Shown piece after piece: positions 54,000 to 61,749 of a stretch of 64,000 nucleotides of DNA. The stretch lies in assembly GCF_039697315.1 (NCBI RefSeq), contig NZ_CP155619.1:5704001-5768000 (forward strand). The letters run 5' to 3'. Position numbers and translations under genes: made by a program. The notes below the pieces were generated by a model. That model saw only the letters and a list, made by a program, of their open reading frames with translations. It was not told the origin of the DNA and did not search any database. This DNA comes from Pseudomonas abietaniphila (GTDB lineage Bacteria > Pseudomonadota > Gammaproteobacteria > Pseudomonadales > Pseudomonadaceae). How positions within the stretch are numbered: position 1 is the stretch's first letter; every line of letters begins with the position of its first letter.

Positions 54000-54683
54000 A
54001 TGAGAATTTCAACGTTACTGACTCTTGTCGCTGTACTGGCAGGTGGCGCCGCTGCCACTGCTCCGGCCTACGCTTCCGACTACGTTTCCAAGGAGCAGGC
54101 CTGCCACTTCCTTCCCGTGGCAGACAGCACCTTTGCCCTGAAGCACACTCAGTCTGTCGGTGTTCTTTACAGTGAGAACACGGTCGCCACCCTTGAGTAC
54201 CTTGAGCGTTACCACGCGGTTGCGTTGAAAGGGGTCAAGAACGGTGCACTGGATCCACGTATTCGCAATGCCTTCGTCAACAGTTCCGATCCCAAACTGG
54301 CCATTGAGTGGCTGCACGGGTCGTTAGCGAAGGAGTTTGCGTCGGTCACTGTCTACGAAAACCTGGATGCGCTGATGCAGGCGCGTCCGGATGTGGTGGT
54401 GATGCTCGACACTTACAGCCAGTTGGTGACTCAGCGTAACAGTCAAGTCGAGGCGCGGTTTGTTGCCAAGTTCTATGACTCGAACCTGCAGTACATCGGC
54501 AAGGCGGAAGGCGTAGGTGCGAAGGCGCTGACGTCGGTCTGGGTGCATGACAAGGCAGCGCCGGAGATCGCCGCTCAAATTGACTCTCAACGTGACCTGC
54601 AGATCAATGCGCTGAAGCAGTTCGACATGTCCCTAAAAGCCCTGGTGACCTCGGGTGAGGTGGCTCAGGTCGCCGGCAACTGA
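54000..54683 (+). CDS. Secreted protein of unknown function
   Basis: 227 residues with a signal peptide (cleavage near AYASD). Mature chain holds one Cys (QACHFLP) and a globular mixed fold (RPDVVVMLDTYSQLVTQRN). No motif recognised. It has its own terminator shared with gcd; the 176 bp upstream is AT-rich with likely promoter. Confidence 0.68.
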   Translation: MRISTLLTLVAVLAGGAAATAPAYASDYVSKEQACHFLPVADSTFALKHTQSVGVLYSENTVATLEYLERYHAVALKGVKNGALDPRIRNAFVNSSDPKLAIEWLHGSLAKEFASVTVYENLDALMQARPDVVVMLDTYSQLVTQRNSQVEARFVAKFYDSNLQYIGKAEGVGAKALTSVWVHDKAAPEIAAQIDSQRDLQINALKQFDMSLKALVTSGEVAQVAGN

Positions 54684-54698
54684 CCGTCTGCTGGAATA

Positions 54699-54736
54699 AA
54701 AAAACCGCTGTCCTGACGACAGCGGTTTTTTATTTT
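54699..54736. terminator. Bidirectional terminator
   Basis: AAAAACCGCTGTC and GACAGCGGTTTTTT form a stem with loop CTGAC, between the converging secreted-protein gene and gcd. Confidence 0.9.
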
Positions 54737-54749
54737 GGACGACGCCTGA

Positions 54750-57173
54750 TCAGTGACTGTCCGGCAAACCATAAGCGATCACGTAGTCCCCGCGATCCGC
54801 CGACTGGCGTGCACCGCCTGCCGTGATGACGATGTACTGTTTGCCGGTTTTCGGCGAGACAAAGGTCATCGGGCCGCCCTGGCTGCCCACGGGCAGACGG
54901 GCTTTCCAGGCTTCTTCACCGTTGGCGCTGTTGAAGGCGCGCAGGTAGTAGTCCTGCGTACCGGCGATGAAGATCAGGCCGCCTTGAGTGGACAGCGTGC
55001 CACCCAGCGTCGGCATGCCGATTGGCAGCTGCATGTGCATCTTGATGCCCATCGGGCCGGTGTCCTGCACGGTGCCGACCGGAACCTGCCAGGCAATCTT
55101 CTGCGTCTTCATGTCAATTGCGGTCAGGGTGCCGAACGGTGGCGCCTGACACGGAATGCCGACGACCGACAGGAAGCGGTTCTTGTTCACCGCATACGGC
55201 GTGCCTTTGAGCGGCACAGCGCCCATGCCAGTGTTCAGCGCTTCACCGCCCGAAGAGGCTTTAGCGTCCTTCTGCTGTGGCACCATCTGGCTCCACAGGC
55301 CCAGACGCATGTCGTTGACGAAGATGAAACCGTGTACCGGGTCCGTCGACAGGCTGCCCCAGTTCATGCCGCCCAGCGATCCCGGAAAGCTCAACGAAAC
55401 GTCGGTGCCCGGTGCGGTGTACAGACCGTCATAACGCATTTTCTTGAACGAAATACGGCACAACAGCTGGTCGAACGGGGTCGCGCCCCACATGTCGGAT
55501 TCGGTCAGCGTTTGCGCGCCGATTTCCGGCATGCCCACCGATTTCGGCTGCGTTGGCGAGTAAGGCTCGTTCGGGATGTTCGACGGCTTGACCGGGACTT
55601 CCTTGACTTCCGTCAGCGGCTGGCCGGTGTGGCGGTCCAGCACATAGATCTGACCGGCCTTGGTGCCGATGACGACCGCTGGCACCTTGCTCCCGTCCTT
55701 CTTGGTGAAGTCGATCAGGCTGGGTTGCATCGGCAGGTCGAAGTCCCACAGGTCATTGTGGACGGTCTGATACACCCACTTTTGCTCACCGGTGGTCGCG
55801 TTCAGCGCCAGCACCGAGGCGCCGTAGGTGTGATCCAGTTTCGTGCGTTCGACACCGTAAATGTCGGTGGACGAACTGCCCATCGGCAGGAATACGGTGT
55901 TCATGGCCGGGTCGTAAGACATCGGCGCCCAGCTGTTCGGCGTGCTACGTACGTAGGTGCTGTCGGCGGCAGGGGCTTTCTTGTCTTCAGGGTTGCCCGG
56001 GTCGAACGCCCAGCGCATTTCGCCGGTGACCACATCGAAACCACGGATGACGCCGCCTGGCATGTCGGTCTGCACGTTGTCGGCAACGCGACCGCCCACC
56101 ACCACAGTGGTGCCCGCCATCAACGGTGCGGACGACAGTTGATAATAGGAGTCCGGGACGTTGCCAAGACCTGCTTTCAAATCCACCTGGCCGTTGTTGC
56201 CGAAGCCTTTGCAGAACTCGCCCGTGTCGGCGTCGACAGCGATCAGACGCGCGTCGATGGTGTTGGTCAGCAAACGACGCTGGCAGTTGGCACCGGCCGG
56301 GACGGTCACGGGAGCGGCTGGCGTGCTGCCGTCAGTGGGTTGAGAGACGGCGGCGGTCGCGTCGAAATATGCGAGACCGCGGCAACGCTGCCACACCGCC
56401 GACTTGGCGTTGATTTCGTTCTTCCACAGCTGTTTGCCGCTGTCGGCATCCAGGGCGATGACGTTGTTATGCGGCGTGCAGATGAACACCTTGTCGCCGA
56501 TTTGCAGCGGGGTCATCTGGTCTTCCGCGCCGTTGCCGTCACTGATGGCGATGTCGCCGGTGCGGTAGGTCCAGACCGGCACCAGTTGGGACACGTTGCT
56601 GCGATTGATCTGGTCCAGCGCCGCAAAACGGCTGCCGCCTTCGTCGTTGCCATAATGCGCCCAGTTTTTCTGCGCCTTCGCCGGATCGACTTTGGTCAGG
56701 GCAGGGCCGTCACCGGTCGGCGACACCGACGCGTGAGGCTGAAACATGCCCCAGAAACCGGCTGCCATGGCGATCGCCAGCAGGCCGCTCAACAGATAAC
56801 CGCCTCGGCCGCCCGGCAGACCATTAGCCTTGCGCAGTGTCGGGTAAACCAGCGCCACCAGCAGGCTCAATACCGCCAGCGCGAACAGGCGCGAGACCAG
56901 TGGCCAGAACACCAGCCCGGCATCCACCAGCGCCCAGATCACGGTCAGGACCATGACCGCGGCGAACAGCCAGGCGCCTGAGACGCGCTGTTTGAACAGC
57001 AGGAACGCCGAGGCGACCATGCCAAGACCGGCCAGCAGGAAATACCAGCTGCCGCCCAGCGTGACGAGGTAACCGCCACCTGCTGCGAAAAGTAATCCAA
57101 AAACAAGCACGCCCAGTGCGACGACCCAGATGGGCCAGCGACTGACGGATGCCGAAGGTCGAGACGTTGTCAT
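54750..57173 (-). CDS. gcd: Membrane PQQ-dependent glucose dehydrogenase
   Basis: 807 residues. Five N-terminal membrane helices (about 12-140) anchor a periplasmic eight-bladed PQQ propeller; W-motifs such as AKAQKNWAHYGNDEGGSRFAAL, and PQQ-site stretches NGANCQRRLL-like (VPAGANCQRR) and WGATPFDQLLCRI are present. Oxidises glucose to gluconolactone and passes electrons to ubiquinone. A 20-bp palindrome lies 113 bp upstream. No pqq biosynthesis genes in the window. Confidence 0.92.
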   Translation of the reverse strand: MTTSRPSASVSRWPIWVVALGVLVFGLLFAAGGGYLVTLGGSWYFLLAGLGMVASAFLLFKQRVSGAWLFAAVMVLTVIWALVDAGLVFWPLVSRLFALAVLSLLVALVYPTLRKANGLPGGRGGYLLSGLLAIAMAAGFWGMFQPHASVSPTGDGPALTKVDPAKAQKNWAHYGNDEGGSRFAALDQINRSNVSQLVPVWTYRTGDIAISDGNGAEDQMTPLQIGDKVFICTPHNNVIALDADSGKQLWKNEINAKSAVWQRCRGLAYFDATAAVSQPTDGSTPAAPVTVPAGANCQRRLLTNTIDARLIAVDADTGEFCKGFGNNGQVDLKAGLGNVPDSYYQLSSAPLMAGTTVVVGGRVADNVQTDMPGGVIRGFDVVTGEMRWAFDPGNPEDKKAPAADSTYVRSTPNSWAPMSYDPAMNTVFLPMGSSSTDIYGVERTKLDHTYGASVLALNATTGEQKWVYQTVHNDLWDFDLPMQPSLIDFTKKDGSKVPAVVIGTKAGQIYVLDRHTGQPLTEVKEVPVKPSNIPNEPYSPTQPKSVGMPEIGAQTLTESDMWGATPFDQLLCRISFKKMRYDGLYTAPGTDVSLSFPGSLGGMNWGSLSTDPVHGFIFVNDMRLGLWSQMVPQQKDAKASSGGEALNTGMGAVPLKGTPYAVNKNRFLSVVGIPCQAPPFGTLTAIDMKTQKIAWQVPVGTVQDTGPMGIKMHMQLPIGMPTLGGTLSTQGGLIFIAGTQDYYLRAFNSANGEEAWKARLPVGSQGGPMTFVSPKTGKQYIVITAGGARQSADRGDYVIAYGLPDSH

Positions 57174-57285
57174 GTTGCGTGATCCTGCTGACGCTGAGCG
57201 TTGTACGAACGCTCAAGGGATGGGGAGAACGGTTCTTCAGCACGACGGCCGCCCGGTTGTCAGCGCCGGACAGGTGTCGAATGGT

Positions 57286-57305
57286 AATTAACCAGTTAGT
57301 TAATT
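57286..57305. promoter_or_regulatory. Palindromic operator upstream of gcd
   Basis: AATTAACCAGTTAGTTAATT: arms AATTAAC and GTTAATT are perfect around CAGTTA. The form (TTAAC...GTTAA) is that of TetR-family operators. It is 113 bp before gcd and 188 bp before the SnoaL-like gene. No TetR gene is adjacent. Confidence 0.5.
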
Positions 57306-57493
57306 TGGTAAAGATATCAAAAAACGACCGGCCTGCGGCAAATTGTCCGGGATAAACAGTGTTGCGCAATGGGTAATAATGTCAGGGCAAACCGCCTTCC
57401 AATGGGCCACAACGCCTGTCCATTTGAACTATCGCGCTCGCCGGACGCCCTAAACTGCGAAATATTCAGCCGCAGCTGCACCAAGGGGCTTCC

Positions 57494-57904
57494 ATGGACA
57501 AGCAGGAATTAAGCGACCGCTATCGCGGTTACATCGACTGTCTCAATCGTCAGGACTGGCCGGCACTGGGTGAGTTCGTCGATCAGGACGTTCATTACAA
57601 CGGGCAACGTATCGGGTTGGCCGGCTATCGAAAGATGCTCGAGAACGATTTTCGAGCCATCCCGGATCTTCGGTTCAACATCGACCTGCTGATGACCGAT
57701 CCGCCGCACGTGGCCGCGCGGCTGTGTTTCGACTGCACACCGGTAGGCGAGCTCTTCGGCGTGCAGGTCAATGGACGGCGTATTCAGTTCACCGAGAACG
57801 TGTTCTACGCGTTCAGGCAGGGGCGTGTGTGCAATGTGCATTCGGTCATCGACAAAGCAGTCATCGCATCGCAGCTTCTTCCCCCGACGTCAAATGACCG
57901 CTAG
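57494..57904 (+). CDS. SnoaL-like (NTF2 fold) protein
   Basis: 136 residues. MDKQELSDRYRGYIDCLNRQDWPALGEFVDQDVHYNGQ and FRAIPDLRFNIDLLMTD are the SnoaL/ester-cyclase fold, with the His at YNGQ-preceding DVHYN. Could be a cyclase, isomerase or ligand-binding pouch; no pathway around it. GGGGCTTCC precedes the ATG. Confidence 0.78.
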   Translation: MDKQELSDRYRGYIDCLNRQDWPALGEFVDQDVHYNGQRIGLAGYRKMLENDFRAIPDLRFNIDLLMTDPPHVAARLCFDCTPVGELFGVQVNGRRIQFTENVFYAFRQGRVCNVHSVIDKAVIASQLLPPTSNDR

Positions 57905-58008
57905 CCCCTACATAAGGAGCGAGTGATGAGGGCGCAGCGGGAATGCCTGCAGCGCCATCCGTGCGATGAGGTTCAGAGGGTTCACTTCAGTAAAGCGGTG
58001 CCAGCGGA

Positions 58009-58506
58009 TCAGCTTCGGCCACTGTTCGCAGAATCGGTTGCGGGTGAGTCCGAGTTGGTCTGACGAGCGCCGGAACGGTCATCGGACAGAAATTCGCGCA
58101 GTCGTTGCTGCAAGCGCGGAATGGCCTGATCCATGTCCAGGAAGGCACTCACCGCCTTGATTTCCCAGCGCTGTCCCTCATCGCCAAATACCACTTGCTC
58201 GAAGGTTCCGGTCGGCACCTCGGCGACGAAGAACCAGGTGTCGAGGCCATTCACGCCCTGTCCGGGATACACCCGTTTCCAGACGATCCAGCCGGGATCA
58301 AGCGCCAGTCCGAACTCTTCGTGGGTTTCGCGCAGCGCGCATTGTTCAGGCGTCTCGTTGTCTTCACGGCCGCCACCGGGCAGGTCCCACAGACCGGGCC
58401 AGGGGATCGCCGGTGTGTCGTCGCGCAGATAGGTCAGTAGATGGCCTTCGCAGATCACGGCGATTTTGGCGCCGGAGAAGGGCGGGTGGGAAAGGGGTTG
58501 GGACAT
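58009..58506 (-). CDS. NUDIX hydrolase
   Basis: 165 residues. Nudix box GX5EX7REX2EEXG appears as GGREDNETPEQCALRETHEEFG, with Glu ligands intact. ATG at 58506 has GAGGTG nearby. Substrate could be a nucleotide or ADP-ribose-type compound; not fixed. Opposes yghU. Confidence 0.87.
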   Translation of the reverse strand: MSQPLSHPPFSGAKIAVICEGHLLTYLRDDTPAIPWPGLWDLPGGGREDNETPEQCALRETHEEFGLALDPGWIVWKRVYPGQGVNGLDTWFFVAEVPTGTFEQVVFGDEGQRWEIKAVSAFLDMDQAIPRLQQRLREFLSDDRSGARQTNSDSPATDSANSGRS

Positions 58507-58709
58507 GCGACAGTTCACCTCAATGCGGCAACGTGAAGAACAGGGCGTCGAGGGCATGCAGTGAAATGTCACTTGAGCGTCTGCAGGGTAAACACATACC
58601 CTGAACCGCTCTCACTCATGCCCGGTCTCATCATGACCCACAGTGTCGTCTCGCTGCGATCCCTGTGACGCAGTGACTGACCGTAATGGCCCATCAAGAG
58701 GTTCGTTTC

Positions 58710-59549
58710 GTGACCAAAGCAGCTTATGTTCCCCCGAAAGTCTGGAAAAACGAGGCCGCGTCCGGTGGCCAGTTTGCAAGCATCAACCGTCCCGTGGCCG
58801 GTCCTACCCATGACAAAGAACTGCCCATCGGTGAGCATGCCTTGCAGCTCTATTCGCTGGCCACGCCGAACGGCGTCAAGGTCACCATCATGCTTGAGGA
58901 GCTGCTGGCGCTCGGGCACAAGGACGCAGAGTACGATGCCTGGCTGATTCGCATCGGCGAAGGCGACCAGTTCTCCAGCGGCTTCGTCGACATCAACCCG
59001 AACTCCAAGATTCCGGCACTGCTGGACCACAGCACTACGCCGCCGACGCGCGTGTTCGAGTCCGGTTCGATCCTGCTTTACCTTGCAGAGAAGTTCGGCG
59101 AGTTCCTGCCGACCGATCTGGCCGGGCGCACCGAAACCCTGAACTGGTTGTTCTGGCAGATGGGGGCGGCGCCGTATCTGGGTGGCGGGTTCGGGCATTT
59201 CTATGCGTACGCGCCGGAGAAGATCGAATACGCGATCAACCGCTTCACCATGGAGGCGAAGCGTCAGCTGGACGTACTGGATCGTCGCCTCGGCGAGAGC
59301 CGATACATTGCGGGCGATACCTTCACCATTGCCGACATCGCGATCTGGTCCTGGTACGGTCAGCTGGCGCTGGGCAACGTCTATTCGGCAGCCGAATTTC
59401 TGGCGGCCGAGGAGTACACTCATGTGCAGCGCTGGGCGAAAGAAATCGCCAAGCGACCCGCTGTGATCCGTGGCCTGCGAGTGAACCGGACTTGGGGTGA
59501 TGAAGACAAACAGGTGCCAGAGCGGCATTCTGCTTCGGACATCAGCTGA
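58710..59549 (+). CDS. yghU: YghU-type glutathione transferase / disulfide oxidoreductase
   Basis: 279 residues from a GTG with GAGG eight bases upstream. This start gives MTKAAYVPPKVWKNE, matching E. coli YghU (TDNTYQPAKVW) better than an ATG eight codons upstream. N-terminal thioredoxin-like (about 40-130) and helical GST domain (about 140-270). YghU reduces 2-hydroxyethyl disulfide and binds two GSH. Confidence 0.87.
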   Translation: MTKAAYVPPKVWKNEAASGGQFASINRPVAGPTHDKELPIGEHALQLYSLATPNGVKVTIMLEELLALGHKDAEYDAWLIRIGEGDQFSSGFVDINPNSKIPALLDHSTTPPTRVFESGSILLYLAEKFGEFLPTDLAGRTETLNWLFWQMGAAPYLGGGFGHFYAYAPEKIEYAINRFTMEAKRQLDVLDRRLGESRYIAGDTFTIADIAIWSWYGQLALGNVYSAAEFLAAEEYTHVQRWAKEIAKRPAVIRGLRVNRTWGDEDKQVPERHSASDIS

Positions 59550-59550
59550 T

Positions 59551-59948
59551 CCCGTAGGAAACGTCCGAGGTTACGAGGGCATGGGCCGCATTTCGGACGA
59601 ATGCGGTGGGTCAGCCAATAGTGATGTTGGCTGACTTGGCGCCTTCGCGAGCAAGCTCGCTCCCACAGAGGGTGTGTCAGCCGCGAATCCGGATTACGCC
59701 GCGATACCCGTAGGAGACGTCCGAGGTTACGAGGGCAGCGAATGCAGTGTGTCAGCCATGGTGATGTCGGCTGAGTTGACGCTTTCGCCAGCAAGCCGGC
59801 TCCCACAGGTTAGATGTCGACCACAAATCACCGGACCACACATGACCCGTGGGAGACGTCGGAGGTTACGACGGCAGCGAATGCGGTGGGTCAGCCAATG
59901 GTGATGTCGGCTGACTTGACGCTTTCGCCAGCAATCTGGCTCCCACAG
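59551..59948. repeat. Three tandem copies of a BIME-like repeat
   Basis: Copies at 59551-59668, 59707-59808 and 59846-59948, each opening with CCCGT-GGA-ACGTC-GAGGTTACGA and ending in GCTCCCACAG, with inner palindrome GTCAGCC ... GGCTGA. Copies differ by small changes and lengths 118, 102 and 103. A partial trace (GGAGACGTCCGAGACG) recurs at about 60032. It fills the 570-bp gap between yghU and dyp; no gene in it. Confidence 0.75.
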
Positions 59949-60119
59949 AATCGATGCCCGGCACAAGCCTGTGTCACCCCACAGTCCAGACGGGGGGCAG
60001 CCGCGAATTCAAGTGACGTCGCAATCTCTGCAGGAGACGTCCGAGACGCCTGAAGGAGTGGTAATCTTCCTCGGTCCATCGTCAGGCGATGGTTGGAATC
60101 GTTGAGGAATGCACGGGCC

Positions 60120-61058
60120 ATGATGAAAAACACTCCTTACCCGCAGGGCGTCGACACGCCGATGACCAGCAGCGCGATCTTCATGGTGGCGACGCTGGCG
60201 CCCGGTGAAGACGCTGCGCAGAAAGTCCGAAGCTGGTGCGCGGACATTGCCGGGCTCGTGCGCGCTGTCGGTAAGCGCGTACCGGATGGCAACTTATCCT
60301 GTGTGTGCGGTTTCAGCTTCAATGCCTGGGACCGGCTGTTCGGTAGTACCCGGCCTGCTTCACTGCACAACTTTCGCGAATTCGGCGTGGAAGGGCGCAA
60401 GGCAATCGCCACGCCGGGCGACATCTTGCTGCATCTGCGGGCCGACCGCATGGACCTCTGCTTCGAGCTCGCCACGCAACTGTTGTCACCTTTGGGCGAC
60501 GCGGTTCAGGTAGTTGACGAGGTGCACGGATTCCGCAATTTCGACATGCGCAGCATGATCGGCTTCGTCGATGGCACCGAGAACCCGGTGGGCAACAGAG
60601 CCGTCGACGCGACCATTGTGGGTGACGAGGATCCGACGTTTGCCGGCGGCAGTTACGTGATCGTGCAGAAATACCTACACGACATGGAGGCCTGGAACCG
60701 TCTGACCGTAGAGCAACAGGAACTCGTCATCGGTCGCAAGAAACTGTCCGATATCGAACTCGACGATTCGGTAAAACCGAGCAACTCCCACAGCGCGCTG
60801 ACGGTGATCGAAAAGGACGGAAAAGAGGTCAAGATCCTGCGCGACAACATGCCGTTCGGCCGTCCCGGCTCCAATGAGTTTGGCACCTATTTCATCGGCT
60901 ATGCCCGCTCGCCCGAGCCCCTGGAGCAGATGCTGGAGAACATGTTCGTGGGTCGGCCTGTCGGCAATTACGACCGGTTGCTGGATTTCAGCAAAGCGGT
61001 GAGCGGGACGCTGTTTTTTGTCCCGTCCTCGGACTTTCTTGAAGCGTTGGGCGACTGA
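60120..61058 (+). CDS. Dyp-type haem peroxidase
   Basis: 312 residues. GFVDGTENP (GXXDG distal motif), proximal haem His in NSHSALTVI and Arg in the IGYARSPEP region. Two ATG codons adjoin (60120 and 60123). B-type Dyp oxidise dyes and lignin fragments. No signal peptide. The C-terminus (SSDFLEALGD) lacks the encapsulin targeting tail, and no encapsulin gene is near. Confidence 0.88.
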   Translation: MMKNTPYPQGVDTPMTSSAIFMVATLAPGEDAAQKVRSWCADIAGLVRAVGKRVPDGNLSCVCGFSFNAWDRLFGSTRPASLHNFREFGVEGRKAIATPGDILLHLRADRMDLCFELATQLLSPLGDAVQVVDEVHGFRNFDMRSMIGFVDGTENPVGNRAVDATIVGDEDPTFAGGSYVIVQKYLHDMEAWNRLTVEQQELVIGRKKLSDIELDDSVKPSNSHSALTVIEKDGKEVKILRDNMPFGRPGSNEFGTYFIGYARSPEPLEQMLENMFVGRPVGNYDRLLDFSKAVSGTLFFVPSSDFLEALGD

Positions 61059-61118
61059 CGGATCAGTCGCGTCATCCGTGGCCGCGTGAGGGGGCCGCAG
61101 CCTCGGATGACTTGCCTG

Positions 61119-61472
61119 TCAGCTTCTCAGGTCCGTGCGCTTGTCACCGGACGGCACCTTGTCCTTTTCATCCGGAAGAAACTCGCCTTCCAGTTGCAGT
61201 TCGCCAATGCGCACGTTCAGCGCCTGCTCGACATGGCTGACCGCTGGCTTGTCGTGCAGATCATCGACCAGCAGCCACAAGCGCGGCAGGTTCTGAAAAT
61301 ACGCATCGTCGATTTCCACGTCCCGGGTCAGTTCACGGTCGGCTCGCCAGAGGCACACGCGTTGTGCCGTCTCCGGGTCTTGAGGCCAACGCTCTGAGGT
61401 GGTCAGCCAGACTTCGTGATAGTCCTGCAGATCGATCTCTTCGAGTTTTTCCAGCGCAATAAATGTATTCAC
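61119..61472 (-). CDS. Small acidic conserved protein, unknown function
   Basis: 117 residues from a GTG with AGGTG five bases before it (VNTFIALEKLEEIDLQDYHEVW). Longer frames upstream lack a site. Acidic; WLTTSERWPQDPETAQRVCLWRADRELTRDVEIDDAYFQNLP suggests a compact alpha/beta fold. Divergent from the OsmC-YcaO gene, 277 bp apart. No domain recognised. Confidence 0.6.
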   Translation of the reverse strand: MNTFIALEKLEEIDLQDYHEVWLTTSERWPQDPETAQRVCLWRADRELTRDVEIDDAYFQNLPRLWLLVDDLHDKPAVSHVEQALNVRIGELQLEGEFLPDEKDKVPSGDKRTDLRS

Positions 61473-61749
61473 CGTGTCACCTGTAAGCGAGTGGATTCCA
61501 TAAGCACAGCGTCGTGCGCGCTGTGCGTGCCCCCATGCATCAGCACCGTTCCAGAGGCGTACAGGGTATAGGGCCGACATTGAGCCCATGAGTTCCATGA
61601 ATATGCCGTTCGTCAGACACTCGATGCGGGACCTGACCGTCACGCGAACGCAGGGCCAGTCGACAGCCGCTGTCCGACGAAAACCAAGACATACGGCCGA
61701 AAAGCCGGATAATGGCCGCCAAATCGTTTTCTCGTTTCGGTAATCCCCC

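Noticed and set aside
60120..61058. Encapsulin-loaded Dyp peroxidase
   Set aside because: C-terminus lacks a targeting peptide and there is no encapsulin gene within reach.
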